From the NCBI GenBank assembly GCA_947258695.1, contig CAMYJG010000009.1:1-64000 (forward strand): a stretch of DNA of 64,000 nt. The letters run 5' to 3'. Origin of the DNA: an uncultured Ectothiorhodospiraceae bacterium (lineage in GTDB: Bacteria; Pseudomonadota; Gammaproteobacteria; UBA6429; Thiohalophilaceae). Shown here in pieces: positions 54,277 through 64,000 of this stretch. The notes under the pieces were generated by a model, which saw only the letters and a program-made list of their open reading frames with translations, was not told the origin of the DNA and searched no databases. Made by a program: the position numbers and the translations under genes. The number at the start of each line of letters is the position of its first letter. The first letter of the stretch is position 1.

Positions 54277-54636
54277 ATGGCTAATATATTTATCGTGGAT
54301 GACTCACCAACAGAAGTCCATGTTCTCAAAGCAATACTTGAGAAAAATGGCCACAGTGTGGAATCAGCTGATAATGCAGAAGCGGGTATCGAACAAATAA
54401 CAGCAAAACAACCTGCTCTTGTATTAATGGACGTTGTTATGCCAGGCATGAACGGTTTTCAGGCCACGCGTGCTTTAACCAAGGCTCCTGAAACCGAAAA
54501 TATTCCTATTATCATTGTAACAACGAAAGATCAGGAAACCGATAAGATGTGGGGTTTGCGCCAGGGCGCAAAAGATTACGTCACTAAACCGGTTGACGAA
54601 ACTCTTTTAATGGAAAAAATAAACGCAATTTTATAA
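54277..54636 (+). CDS. pilH: response regulator PilH
   Basis: 119 residues, single receiver. IFIVDDSPTEVHVLKAILEK, VLMDVVMPGMNGFQATRALT, IIIVTTKDQETDKMWGLRQG, YVTKPVDETLLMEKI. PilH is the second CheY-like protein of the Chp system; it is thought to antagonise PilG by acting as a phosphate sink or by favouring retraction. The start has AGGAG at good spacing, 89 bases after pilG. Confidence 0.96.
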   Translation: MANIFIVDDSPTEVHVLKAILEKNGHSVESADNAEAGIEQITAKQPALVLMDVVMPGMNGFQATRALTKAPETENIPIIIVTTKDQETDKMWGLRQGAKDYVTKPVDETLLMEKINAIL

Positions 54637-54654
54637 GCGAAGGTGTTTTGATTT

Positions 54655-55203
54655 ATGGCTGTTGTTTCTAAACCTTATGCACTGCTTCAGGATATTGAAA
54701 AAAGGAGTCGTACTAAAGCATTGGGTTTACCTCAGCAAGTTGAAGTCAGGCGAACCTGGTCCGGAGTGGGCTTCAGGCTGGGGAAAGTAAACCTTTTAAC
54801 CAAGCTGGATGAGGTGGATGAGATCCTGGTTTCACCTGAAATGACGCGGGTACCAAGTGCACTTTCCTGGGTTAAAGGTATTGCAAATATACGGGGCATG
54901 TTATTGCCGATAATGGATTTAAAAGATTTTATTGATGGCATTGCTATACAGTCAGGACGAAAAACACGCATCATATTAATTCGAAAAGGTGAGTTAGTTT
55001 CTGGCTTAATGGTAGATGAAGTCTTCGGTATGCGACATTTTTTTGAAGAAGAGCGAACCGAAGCCGTGCCAGACGTATCGGATAGTTTGAAAAAATATTT
55101 GCATGGTGCTTTTCGTAAAGGTGACATGCATTGGGGTGTTTTTAATATGGATAACCTGGCCGCAGATCCGAGCTTTTTGGAAGTTGCTGGTCGAACCGGA
55201 TAA
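54655..55203 (+). CDS. pilI: CheW-like coupling protein PilI
   Basis: 182 residues. One CheW domain: GVGFRLGKVNLLTKLDEVDE, VPSALSWVKGIANIRGMLLP, IMDLKDFIDG, and LVSGLMVDEVFGMRHFFEEE. It links the receptor PilJ to the kinase ChpA. It follows pilH by 18 bases and is followed by a 134-base gap with hairpins before pilJ. Confidence 0.95.
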   Translation: MAVVSKPYALLQDIEKRSRTKALGLPQQVEVRRTWSGVGFRLGKVNLLTKLDEVDEILVSPEMTRVPSALSWVKGIANIRGMLLPIMDLKDFIDGIAIQSGRKTRIILIRKGELVSGLMVDEVFGMRHFFEEERTEAVPDVSDSLKKYLHGAFRKGDMHWGVFNMDNLAADPSFLEVAGRTG

Positions 55204-55212
55204 ACGTTTATA

Positions 55213-55321
55213 AAACTAGTGAAAAGTATTTTGCTAGTTTGTTTTTAAGTACTACGGAATCATACATATAAATTTAATAAAAACCGTAGTGAGTATTTTT
55301 AGAGACGACATAAAATTGTCG
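55213..55321 (+). terminator. three hairpins in the pilI-pilJ gap, first terminator-like
   Basis: First, AAACTAG / CTAGTTT (55213-55240) followed by GTTTTT, an intrinsic-terminator shape. Second, ACTACGG (55251-55257) pairs with CCGTAGT (55284-55290). Third, CGACA-TAAAAT-TGTCG (55306-55321) stands directly before the pilJ ribosome site TAGGAG. In an otherwise tight operon this suggests partial termination or mRNA processing that sets PilI against PilJ levels. Confidence 0.55.
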
Positions 55322-55337
55322 ATGGTAGGAGTTAATC

Positions 55338-57152
55338 ATGAAGCTCAGTAACAAATCACTATTTTCTGGCATCAGTTCTGGCAAATTAATGGTGTATTTA
55401 ACCATCTTGCTGATAGCAACCATTATCGCTATGGGTGTGACCTATAGTTTAGTTGTTGTACAGGAAGCCAAAGATCTTGAATACATCAAGCGAATTGGTG
55501 ACCAACGCGTACTTTCGCAGCAGTTAGCTACCCAAGCTTCGCAGGCCGCGCGTGGTGATGTCAATGCGTTCCCGCCATTACAAAAAGATCGTGATGAATT
55601 TAATGAGACACTGGAATGGCACATTAGTGAGGCTGCCGGCCTGGGGATGATGAATGAGCTGGATGATACCTGGCGGAACTATAAAGCAAATATTGATACC
55701 ATTCTTAAGCGTCGTGAAGTTGTAACCAACATGCGTTCATTAGTTAGCGCAATCAATGAACAAATTCCTAACCTGTTAGCTGTATCAGATGAAGTTGTTA
55801 CCATTATGGCAGAGCAGGGTGCGCCACCCGATCAGATTTATATCGCTACACGTCAGCTGATGTTAACTCAGCGTATCTCCAGTAACGTTAACCGTGTACT
55901 CGATGGTGGTGAAACAGCGATTACCGCGGCTGACCGCTTCGGTCGAGATGCGGCATTATTCGGACGGGTTGTACAAGATATGCTACGTGGTAACCGTAAC
56001 CTCGGCATTAAACGTATTACTCATCCCGAGTCGCGTGAAAAACTAAAAGCGGTACAGGCATTATTCAAAGAATTAAGAACCCAGGTTGGTGCTATTCTTG
56101 AACGGTCTCCTGAAATGTTCCAGGTCTCTGATGCTGCTGAAAGTGTACTGGGTACATCTGCCAAACTACTGGATCAAATTGAGAATTTATCTACTTCTTA
56201 CCAGGAAGTATACGGTGAGAATATACTCAAATTCGTAGTGACATTACTTGGTTTAATTGCCCTGGTATTAATCGTGGTGTTAGCCATGATGTATTTCCGT
56301 ACCTCAAAACGTCAGTTAGCAGAAACCGAATCATCACGTGTTGAAGTTCAGGAAACGAATACTCGTAACCAGGAAGCGATTTTACGTTTACTCGATGAAA
56401 TGGGTGACCTTGCTGACGGTGACTTAACAGTAAGTGCAACGGTAACCGAGGATATTACGGGCGCCATCGCTGACTCGATTAACTACACCATTGACGCATT
56501 ACGTTCACTGGTAACATCAATCAATGATACAACTCAACAAGTATCATCAGCAGCACAACAAACACAGGCGACAGCAATACATCTTGCTGAAGCATCTGAT
56601 CACCAGGCACAACAAATTACTGGTGCATCAGCAGCAATCAACGAAATGGCGGTATCGATTGAAGCGGTATCTAACCATGCGGGTGAGCTGGCTGATGAAG
56701 CAGATAAGTCGGTTGGCATTGCAAACAAAGGTGCTGACGCGGTACAAAAAACCATTAACGGTATGGATACCATCCGTGAACAAATCCAGGAAACATCAAA
56801 ACGTATCAAACGTCTTGGTGAATCTTCACAAGAAATCGGTGATATCGTTGAGCTGATCAATGACATCGCGGAACAAACCAATATCCTGGCATTAAACGCC
56901 GCAATACAGGCAGCGATGGCCGGTGATGCGGGTCGTGGTTTCGCGGTTGTTGCGGATGAGGTACAACGACTTGCGGAACGTTCTGCCGATGCGACACGAC
57001 AAATCGAAGCACTGGTAAAAGCCACCATGAATGTTATTCAGGAAATTACCACCCAGACATCTGCGGGTACCAATGAAACCGCAGCATCAATCGGTAATCT
57101 TGCTGAATTAGCAAATGAATTACGTAACTCAGTTGCTGGTTTCCGTCTGTAA
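55338..57152 (+). CDS. pilJ: type IV pilus methyl-accepting chemotaxis protein PilJ
   Basis: 604 residues. Membrane helices at 18-39 ([18 protein letters not shown]) and near 295-317 ([20 protein letters not shown]). The periplasmic part has the PilJ-type domain, duplicated ([17 protein letters not shown] and neighbours). A HAMP-like region follows ([20 protein letters not shown]), then the signalling domain with [20 protein letters not shown] and [20 protein letters not shown]. The [14 protein letters not shown] hairpin is PilJ-specific. It senses pilus-linked signals. It starts after TAGGAG. Confidence 0.95.
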   Translation: MKLSNKSLFSGISSGKLMVYLTILLIATIIAMGVTYSLVVVQEAKDLEYIKRIGDQRVLSQQLATQASQAARGDVNAFPPLQKDRDEFNETLEWHISEAAGLGMMNELDDTWRNYKANIDTILKRREVVTNMRSLVSAINEQIPNLLAVSDEVVTIMAEQGAPPDQIYIATRQLMLTQRISSNVNRVLDGGETAITAADRFGRDAALFGRVVQDMLRGNRNLGIKRITHPESREKLKAVQALFKELRTQVGAILERSPEMFQVSDAAESVLGTSAKLLDQIENLSTSYQEVYGENILKFVVTLLGLIALVLIVVLAMMYFRTSKRQLAETESSRVEVQETNTRNQEAILRLLDEMGDLADGDLTVSATVTEDITGAIADSINYTIDALRSLVTSINDTTQQVSSAAQQTQATAIHLAEASDHQAQQITGASAAINEMAVSIEAVSNHAGELADEADKSVGIANKGADAVQKTINGMDTIREQIQETSKRIKRLGESSQEIGDIVELINDIAEQTNILALNAAIQAAMAGDAGRGFAVVADEVQRLAERSADATRQIEALVKATMNVIQEITTQTSAGTNETAASIGNLAELANELRNSVAGFRL

Positions 57153-57236
57153 TTTGTTGGCTGCTTAGCTTTCAATTTATATCGAGGGTAATTAGAAAAT
57201 GAGAATCTGCTAGTGATTCAAGGGCGGGAGAATTTA

Positions 57237-58136
57237 GTGTCTCAAACTCAATGGCAATTGAATGAACTCATGCCAATGAGTGATGCTGAGTATGCTTTAT
57301 GGCTCAGTTTACTTGAAGAGCGCACCGGAATTACTCTGCCAGAATTAAGAAAAAGTTTTTTGTTATCAAAACTTTCTATTCGTATGCAGGAGCTGGGTAT
57401 AAACCAGTACAAAAGTTATTTTGCTTATGTTACTCACGGTAAAGCCGGGCGAGTTGAATGGGAAACATTAGTAGACAGGCTAACAGTGCATGAAACACGT
57501 TTTTTCCGAGACACTCAGGCCTTATCTTTTATTAAACAAGCTTATCTCGAAAAGCTGAGTTTAGATAATAACAACTCCAATATTCATATTTGGAGCGTGG
57601 GTTGTGCGACAGGTGAAGAGCCTTTTAGTTTAATGATGTATATTGATAAGTACATAACAGACAAAAATGAAAAGTGTTACCTCTCTGTAACGGCTTCTGA
57701 TATTAGTCATGATGCGTTAGCTGTAGGGAAAAAAGCGCGTTATCACAAAAACCGTTTTACGAATGTACCTGTAGACTACATGGATCATTATCTTGAAGAT
57801 GCTGATGATGATCATTACCTGGTTAATGATTCTTTACGCAAACGCATTTGTTTTAATCGCTTGAATCTGCTTGAGCTGCAAAAAAGTTCAGTCGGCAAAA
57901 TGGATATTATTATTTGTCAGAATGTTCTTATTTATTTTAAACGTGAAACACGCTTAGCTATTTTAAATCAGCTTGTAAAACACCTTGTGCCTGGTGGTTT
58001 ATTAATCCTTGGTGCAGGTGAAATTACAGGTTGGAATAATCCAGATATGAATTCAATGAAACATGATGGTGTTTTAGCTTTTCAATATAATCCCGCTGCA
58101 ACAGAAGATATGCAAAAGCAGAGGTATGACGCATGA
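57237..58136 (+). CDS. pilK: CheR-type methyltransferase PilK
   Basis: 299 residues from the GTG at 57237, which has GGGAG 7 bases upstream; an earlier GTG at 57213 lacks a ribosome site. Motifs: ERTGITLPELRKSFLLSKLS, LTVHETRFFRD, the SAM-binding IWSVGCATGEEPFSLMMY, VTASDISHDALAVGKKARY and DIIICQNVLIYF. It methylates PilJ glutamates. It also could serve the MCP with an EWKEF tail at 41746-41757. Its stop overlaps the chpA start (ATGA). Confidence 0.93.
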   Translation: MSQTQWQLNELMPMSDAEYALWLSLLEERTGITLPELRKSFLLSKLSIRMQELGINQYKSYFAYVTHGKAGRVEWETLVDRLTVHETRFFRDTQALSFIKQAYLEKLSLDNNNSNIHIWSVGCATGEEPFSLMMYIDKYITDKNEKCYLSVTASDISHDALAVGKKARYHKNRFTNVPVDYMDHYLEDADDDHYLVNDSLRKRICFNRLNLLELQKSSVGKMDIIICQNVLIYFKRETRLAILNQLVKHLVPGGLLILGAGEITGWNNPDMNSMKHDGVLAFQYNPAATEDMQKQRYDA

Positions 58137-61100
58137 GTATGGTTGATGCTAATACACTGCAATGGGTTAAATCTGAAATTGATGAAACTCTTAAGCAAGC
58201 ACAAACTTCACTCGAAGCGTATGTAGAAGATTCAGCTGATGAATCACAAATGCGCTTTTGTATTAATTATTTGCACCAGGTTCATGGCACATTGCAAATG
58301 GTGGAGTTGCATGGTGCTGCGTTAGCTATAGAGGAAATGGAAAAGCTCTCGCAAGCTATTTTTGATGATCAAGTAAATAATAAAGATGACGCATTTGAAA
58401 CATTGATGCGTGGTATTTTACAGGTGCCGGATTATCTTGAGCACCTTCTTGCTGGCAATCCGGATATGCCAGTGGTGTTATTACCATTACTAAATGATAT
58501 TCGTGCAGCAAGAAATAAAGCTTTACTAAGTGAAGGCGCATTATTTACACCGGATTTATCGGTCAGTGCCCCGCAAGTCGATTTTACAGTTAGCGGTGAA
58601 GCAGGTGGCTTACCAACTCTTGCGCGTAAATTACGTCATAACTATCACCTGGGTTTATTATCCTGGTTTAAAAATCAAAACCCAAAAGCAGGCTTACAAA
58701 AAATAGCCGATGTTATTTCAGAGTTAACCAAGGCCGCTGAATCCGAAGAAGCTAGACGTGTATTCTGGATTGCGAACGGTCTTGTTGAAAGCTTAAAAGA
58801 TGATGGCGTTGAGACCAGCGTTGCAGTAAAAATGCTGATGGGACATGTCGATCGGCAGATTAAAAAAATTATAGACGAAGGTGAGCTGGCACTGGATGAA
58901 GAGCCACCGGAAGAACTGGAAAAAAATCTTCTCTATTACGTTGCTTCATCAACAACGGCAGGTGAGTTAACCCGGGATATTAAAGACGCTTTCGATCTTA
59001 AAAATATCATGCCGGATACACAGGCGGTAGAGCAGGCAAGGGCTGATCTAACAGCACCAAATGCTGCCTTAATGGAAACCGTTTCTTCTGTCATTATCGA
59101 AGATATTCATAAAGTAAAAGATAACCTTGATGTCTTTGTACGTGCTGACGACAAAGATGTTTCTGTACTTACTGAAGTTCAGGCTTCATTAACGCAAATG
59201 GCTGACACCTTAGCCATGTTAAACCTGGGTGTGCAACGTGAAGCTGTACTGAAACAGAATGAAGTTATCAGTAAGATGGTTGAAGGTTCATCTACTCCGG
59301 ATGAAGCTGAGTTAATGAATGTTGCTGCTGCGATGATTGCAGTTGAAAATTCATTAAGCGAAATATCAACTGCGAAAGCAGCTTCAGCAATTGAAGTTGA
59401 AGAAGGGGTCGATGCTGGTGATGCTGCGCTTGCACAAATGCAGGGTGCGGAACAACAGAAATTAATGGAAACTGTTTTAGATGAAGCAAAAGTTAACCTG
59501 GCAAAAATTAAAGATGCCTTAACTGCGTATAGTCAGAACAGTGATGAAAGCGATCAATTAAAACCTGTTCCTGGTTTGCTAGAACAAATTCAGGGCAGCT
59601 TAATGATATTGTCATTAGAAAGTGCTGCAAATTTACTGGGCTTAACCAATAACTATATTCGTAGCAACCTTATCAAAGCGACGATTCCTCCATCCCCCGA
59701 TGATATGAATAACCTGGCGGATGCAATCAGTAGCCTGGAATATTACATGGAATCAATGATGGGTAGCTGGGGTCAACCAGAAGCTATTCTCAATGTTGCT
59801 GAACAAAGCATACAGGCGCTGGGTATTAACACCGAGGAAGTTGCAGAAGTTGTTGCTGATGAAAGCAAAGAGGAAATTTCTGAAACAGAACAACCCGTTA
59901 TTGAATCTGCTGGCCTTGAAGAACCAATAACAGCAGAACCAATAACAGCAGAACCAGTTACAGAAGAACCTGCTATAGAAGAGCTGGTCCTAGAAGAATC
60001 AATAATAGAAGAATCAATAATAGAAGAACCAATAATAGAAGAATCAATTATAGAAGAACCTGTTGAGCTTAGTCTCGATACTGAAGCATCTGCTGAAGAA
60101 ATTCCCGGTTCTCTTGAAGCAACCAATAATGAATTATCACTGGATGACCTAAGTCTGGAGCTTACAGATGTTGCGACTGATTCAGTTGATAGTGAAAGCG
60201 AAATTAATCTTGATGAAATAACGCTCGATGAGAGTTTTGACTTTGATGTAGAAAATACCGTTGTTGAAGAGGAGTTATCAGCTGCTATTGATATTCAGGA
60301 GGAGGAACTCAGTCTCCCCCCCGAGATAGAGGTTGAGTCAGTACAGGCACAACCTCAGGAACCTGAACCAGCTAAAGCACCTTCATTATTAGATGACACG
60401 ATTGATGATGAAATCGTAGAGATTTTTCTCGAGGAAGCTGAAGAAGCGTATGGCACTATATCCGAACTTCTTCCTCAATGGCTGACAAATACCGCAAATG
60501 AAGAACCCCTGAAAGAAATAAGACGTGCATATCATACGCTTAAAGGTAGTGGACGCCTGGTGGGTGCCGCTGATTTGGGTGAGTTTGCCTGGGCATTTGA
60601 AAATATGCTTAACCGTGTGCTTGACGGTACCATCCAGGCTTCACCGGACTTGCTTGAATTAATGGAGCTTGGCAAACAGACGTTACCAGAATTATTTGAG
60701 TTATTTAAAACCAATACCAAGCCAGGACAAAATATTCTGGTGCTGATGGAGCATGCTGATGCTTTAAGTCAGGGTAAGTCGATTGATATTAAAGCCATAC
60801 CAGATGTTGCAGCTGAAGAATCCATTGAACCTGAATCAATTGATGTTTCAGCGCCAGCAGAAAAAATTGAGCCTGTTGAATCAATTGAAATCGCAGAACC
60901 TATTCTTGTCGAAGATCCCGAGCCGGTTATTGAAATCGTAGAGCCGATTGCGGAAGACTTACCGCCGATTGAGATTGATCCAACTTTACTAGAGATCTAT
61001 CGCAAAGAAGTTTCAACTCATGTTGAAACCTTAAAGCAATATATTATTGCATGGAATAATGGTGAAAAAACAGCAGAACATAGTTTACTGAGAGCGTTGC

Positions 61101-64000
61101 ATACACTAACAGGAAGTTCTCGCACCACGGGTGTTGAATCACTGGCAACGATATGTGGCAGCTTTGAACATTACGTAAAACACTTACAAGATAATGAATA
61201 TAATTTCCCGCAGGTTGCACTAACTGAGCTGGATGAAACAATTTTACTTATTGAAAGTACCGTAGATTGCCTGGATAAACCAGGTGCCGTTCTGCCTGAA
61301 CATGAAATATTATTATCACGTATTGAAGCCTTACCTAAAGAATTTGAAGCAGCAGTAGAAGTAGCTCCTGCTCCGGAAGTTAAAAGCGTTGAAATTGAAG
61401 CGCCTGTCGTTGAAGCAGAAGCACCGTTAGCCGATTACGATGAAGAATTGCTTGAAATCTTCCTCGAAGAAGGCGTCGAAATTTTAGATGAAAGTGATCA
61501 AACGATTCATGATTGGGTTTCAAATCCGGATGACCAGGAATTTGTACAGGAATTACAACGCCAGCTACACACGTTAAAAGGTGGTGCGCGCATGGCGGGT
61601 ATTGCTGAACTCGGTGATCTGGGCCATAGCATTGAATCACTATTAACCGCTGTTGTAGATGGACATATGCAACCATCAAAACCAATGTTTGATCTTGTAC
61701 AACGTGCACAGGATCACCTGGTTAAAATGCTAGAGCTTGTACAGGCACATAAAGGTTTAACACCTGCAACTGCTCTCATTAATGAAGTTGATGCCATGCT
61801 GGAAAATCGTGGTGAGGGTGATGAGTTAGCTGTTGCAGAAAATATTTCAGTTACTGAAGAACCAGAAGCAGTGGCTGCAAAGATTACAGAACAACCTGAA
61901 TCGATCGATATAACAGATGCTGTCACTGAGACAGAAGAAGTGATTGAGCCTATTGAGATAAGTGAACCTTCTCCTGCTGTTACTTCAATAGATATTTCAG
62001 AACTCGAAGAGCTGGAAACTGAACTTCGTAGTAGTGTTGAAGCTGAAGACGAGATCACTATACCTGAACTAGAACTGCCAGAAGTTGTTGAAGAAGTTAT
62101 TGATCTTGCTGAAGTTGAAAATGATATTTCACTGGATATTCCGACAGAAGATGAAGTTTCAGAAACTCCTGAAGTAACTGAAATACAGGTTGAAGAAGCA
62201 ACACCTGCCCAGGAAGTTGCTGAAAATATTGAAGCAGATGTACCGGCTGATGTTAAGCAAGACCGGCGTCAAAGTGGCCGTGTCCAGGCAGAACAAGTTC
62301 GGGTACGTGCAGATCTGCTCGATAACCTGGTTAATTTTGCCGGTGAGGTTAGTATTTATCGCTCACGACTTGAGCAACAAACCAATACCTTCCGTTATAA
62401 CATTACTGAGTTTGATGACACGGTTAATCGTTTGCGCGAACAGTTACGTCAATTTGAAATTGAAACAGAAACCCAGATTGAATATAAGACTGAAGAATTA
62501 AGTTCAGCACAGGAAAAATTCGATCCGCTGGAAATGGATCGTTTTACTACAATGCAGCATTTATCACGTGCCATGATGGAGTCTTTGGGCGATTTAGATA
62601 GTCTGCGTGGTATCTTAAATAACTTAACACGTGAATCAGAAACCTTGTTACTACAACAATCTCGGGTAAATACTGATTTACAGGAAGGTTTAATGCGCAC
62701 GCGCATGGTTCCCTTCTCTGGACAAGCAGCTCGTTTACGCCGGATTGTTCGTCAAACCTGTGGTGAGTTAGGCAAGCATGCAGAATTACATCTGGATGGT
62801 GTAGATTCAGAACTCGATCGTACTGTTCTTGAGCGTATTATTTCACCTATCGAACACATGTTACGAAATGCAGTTGCGCATGGTATAGAGTCTCCTGAAG
62901 AACGGAAAAAAGCAGGTAAAGAAGAAAACGGGAATATTAATTTCTCGATTTCTAATGAAGGTTCTGAAATTCTAATAAAGATTAAAGATGATGGTGCGGG
63001 TATTAATCTTGATGCGATACGAAATAAAGCCATTGATAAAGGATTATTAAAAGCAGATGCGACTGCGACTAAACAACAGTTGCTGGAAATGATTATGCAA
63101 TCTGGTTTCAGTACCGCTGAAGCTGTTAGCCAGATTTCAGGTCGTGGCGTCGGCATGGATGTTGTAAATAATGAAATTAAACAACTTGGTGGCGTCTTTA
63201 CAATAGACACTGAAAAAGATCAAGGTACTACTTTTACAGTAAGTCTGCCTTTAACACTTGCTATCACACGGGCCTTGATGGTGGTGGTAGGTGAAGATAC
63301 TTATGCAGTACCTTTATTAAGTGTTGAAGGTGTTGAACGTATTAATGCCAGTAAAGTAAAAGAACTGATGGCCTCGGATGATCAGATTTTTGACTGGTTA
63401 GGCGAAGACTATAAGTTCATGCACCTGGGTACAATTATGGGTATCAACGAGATGAATCTCGCGGATGATGAACAACAGCTACCCATGCTAATGGTGAAAA
63501 GTGGTGAACACCGTTCAGCTATCCTGGTTGATTCTTTACTTGGTAGTCGTGAGATCGTTGTTAAATCTGTCGGACCACAGCTGAGCACTTTAAGAGGTAT
63601 CTCGGGTGCTACGGTTATGGGTGATGGTAGTGTCGTATTAATTATTGATTTAGCCATGTTAATCAGATTGTCAGCTGCCGCAAGTGCAGACAGTACAGAT
63701 GTTGTGGCTCCTGTGCCGGTTACCCCGGAAGTTGTTGATGAGAATGCAGCTACATTAGTTATGGTCGTGGATGACTCTATCACCGTTCGTAAAGTAACTA
63801 CTCGCTTGCTTGAACGGCATGAAATGAACGTGGTAGCTGCTAAGGATGGTGTTGACGCCCTGGCGCAATTACAGGAAACCATTCCAGATATTATGTTACT
63901 TGATGTGGAAATGCCAAGAATGGATGGTTTTGAGTTAGCAACAAATATGCGTAATGATGACAGGTTAAAAAATATCCCTATTATTATGATTACCTCAAGA
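58133..64000 (+). CDS. chpA: ChpA hybrid histidine kinase (CheA-like), C-terminus cut by window edge
   Basis: 1956 codons lie in the window, in one open frame from the ATG in the pilK overlap. The N-terminus (MSMVDANTLQWVKSEIDETL, LHQVHGTLQMVELHGA) matches ChpA. Histidine phosphotransfer domains are visible at His801 (HTLKGSGRLVGAADLG), His990 (HTLTGSSRTTG) and His1146 (HTLKGGARMAG), plus degenerate ones before these. Then come an acidic linker, the dimerisation/HATPase core (HMLRNAVAHGIESPEE, IKDDGAGIN, SGRGVGMDVV), a CheW domain, and a receiver (VVDDSITVRKV, MLLDVEMPRMDGFE) that runs into the edge. Pseudomonas ChpA is about 2470 residues, so perhaps only the receiver tail is missing. Confidence 0.95.
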   Translation, partial: MSMVDANTLQWVKSEIDETLKQAQTSLEAYVEDSADESQMRFCINYLHQVHGTLQMVELHGAALAIEEMEKLSQAIFDDQVNNKDDAFETLMRGILQVPDYLEHLLAGNPDMPVVLLPLLNDIRAARNKALLSEGALFTPDLSVSAPQVDFTVSGEAGGLPTLARKLRHNYHLGLLSWFKNQNPKAGLQKIADVISELTKAAESEEARRVFWIANGLVESLKDDGVETSVAVKMLMGHVDRQIKKIIDEGELALDEEPPEELEKNLLYYVASSTTAGELTRDIKDAFDLKNIMPDTQAVEQARADLTAPNAALMETVSSVIIEDIHKVKDNLDVFVRADDKDVSVLTEVQASLTQMADTLAMLNLGVQREAVLKQNEVISKMVEGSSTPDEAELMNVAAAMIAVENSLSEISTAKAASAIEVEEGVDAGDAALAQMQGAEQQKLMETVLDEAKVNLAKIKDALTAYSQNSDESDQLKPVPGLLEQIQGSLMILSLESAANLLGLTNNYIRSNLIKATIPPSPDDMNNLADAISSLEYYMESMMGSWGQPEAILNVAEQSIQALGINTEEVAEVVADESKEEISETEQPVIESAGLEEPITAEPITAEPVTEEPAIEELVLEESIIEESIIEEPIIEESIIEEPVELSLDTEASAEEIPGSLEATNNELSLDDLSLELTDVATDSVDSESEINLDEITLDESFDFDVENTVVEEELSAAIDIQEEELSLPPEIEVESVQAQPQEPEPAKAPSLLDDTIDDEIVEIFLEEAEEAYGTISELLPQWLTNTANEEPLKEIRRAYHTLKGSGRLVGAADLGEFAWAFENMLNRVLDGTIQASPDLLELMELGKQTLPELFELFKTNTKPGQNILVLMEHADALSQGKSIDIKAIPDVAAEESIEPESIDVSAPAEKIEPVESIEIAEPILVEDPEPVIEIVEPIAEDLPPIEIDPTLLEIYRKEVSTHVETLKQYIIAWNNGEKTAEHSLLRALHTLTGSSRTTGVESLATICGSFEHYVKHLQDNEYNFPQVALTELDETILLIESTVDCLDKPGAVLPEHEILLSRIEALPKEFEAAVEVAPAPEVKSVEIEAPVVEAEAPLADYDEELLEIFLEEGVEILDESDQTIHDWVSNPDDQEFVQELQRQLHTLKGGARMAGIAELGDLGHSIESLLTAVVDGHMQPSKPMFDLVQRAQDHLVKMLELVQAHKGLTPATALINEVDAMLENRGEGDELAVAENISVTEEPEAVAAKITEQPESIDITDAVTETEEVIEPIEISEPSPAVTSIDISELEELETELRSSVEAEDEITIPELELPEVVEEVIDLAEVENDISLDIPTEDEVSETPEVTEIQVEEATPAQEVAENIEADVPADVKQDRRQSGRVQAEQVRVRADLLDNLVNFAGEVSIYRSRLEQQTNTFRYNITEFDDTVNRLREQLRQFEIETETQIEYKTEELSSAQEKFDPLEMDRFTTMQHLSRAMMESLGDLDSLRGILNNLTRESETLLLQQSRVNTDLQEGLMRTRMVPFSGQAARLRRIVRQTCGELGKHAELHLDGVDSELDRTVLERIISPIEHMLRNAVAHGIESPEERKKAGKEENGNINFSISNEGSEILIKIKDDGAGINLDAIRNKAIDKGLLKADATATKQQLLEMIMQSGFSTAEAVSQISGRGVGMDVVNNEIKQLGGVFTIDTEKDQGTTFTVSLPLTLAITRALMVVVGEDTYAVPLLSVEGVERINASKVKELMASDDQIFDWLGEDYKFMHLGTIMGINEMNLADDEQQLPMLMVKSGEHRSAILVDSLLGSREIVVKSVGPQLSTLRGISGATVMGDGSVVLIIDLAMLIRLSAAASADSTDVVAPVPVTPEVVDENAATLVMVVDDSITVRKVTTRLLERHEMNVVAAKDGVDALAQLQETIPDIMLLDVEMPRMDGFELATNMRNDDRLKNIPIIMITSR
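59918..60062 (+). repeat. degenerate 15-bp tandem repeat inside chpA
   Basis: About ten 15-base units, consensus roughly ATAATAGAAGAACCA, encoding pentapeptides such as EEPIT, EESII and EEPII. It lies in an acidic interdomain linker between phosphotransfer-like regions. Copy number may vary without frameshift. Confidence 0.85.

Overview
The window looks like the chromosome of a motile, type IV-piliated gammaproteobacterium. Gene order supports this. One block (rpmG-rpmB, radC, coaBC, dut, algC, argB, slmA, pyrE, xth/crc) and a second (yggT, proC, yggS, pilT, pilU, a non-catalytic pyrC', pyrB, pyrR, yqgF, yqgE/algH, tonB, gshB, pilG-H-I-J-K-chpA) follow the order I know from Pseudomonas and relatives. 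Base composition is AT-leaning and many noncoding dyads are AT-rich, so this is probably not Pseudomonas itself. I cannot name the genus.

Layout. 1-1.6 kb: two tandem EAL-HDOD genes, one cut by the window edge. 1.7-3.2 kb: ribosomal proteins L33 and L28, a MITE-like repeat, radC. 3.3-9.2 kb: coaBC-dut-algC-argB-slmA, where algC is the long, membrane-anchored form. 9.2-13.7 kb: a secreted coiled-coil protein, a TSUP exporter, a repeat-derived stretch, a small MscS channel, a lone CheY-like receiver, pyrE and an exonuclease III. 13.8-19.8 kb: an amino-acid dehydrogenase, a three-gene 2-oxoacid:ferredoxin oxidoreductase and an acyl-CoA synthetase, behind a perfect FNR-type box. 19.9-27 kb: the MoxR/Bat operon. 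27-31.4 kb: a MacAB-like efflux system with two permeases. 31.5-33.7 kb: an AmpG-like permease and a TauE/DsbD-like membrane protein. 33.8-38 kb: DUF4426, a dynamin-like GTPase, yggT, proC. 38.3-41.8 kb: an inserted chemosensory pair, a triple-CheW protein and an MCP. 41.9-45.2 kb: yggS, pilT, pilU, a PilZ protein. 45.2-53.4 kb: pyrimidine genes, yqgF, yqgE, tonB, apbE, gshB, with two copies of a palindromic repeat. 53.4-64 kb: the Pil-Chp chemosensory operon, with chpA running off the end.

The most interesting thread is regulatory. Matches to the flagellar sigma-28 (FliA) promoter stand in front of the lone CheY, the triple-CheW/MCP pair, the pilG-chp operon and (weaker) the EAL-HDOD pair. 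This suggests that flagellar gene control reaches accessory chemotaxis, surface sensing and perhaps c-di-GMP genes. Two perfect 14-bp FNR-type boxes suggest anaerobic control of the 2-oxoacid oxidoreductase operon and of the efflux/AmpG divergent region. Other notable points are a triple-CheW scaffold beside an MCP with a CheR-docking tail, a scar of a second pyrK 3' end, a PyrC' without its metal-binding histidines, and a Crc-position protein that keeps the ExoIII catalytic residues. All promoter and operator calls are by-eye motif matches.
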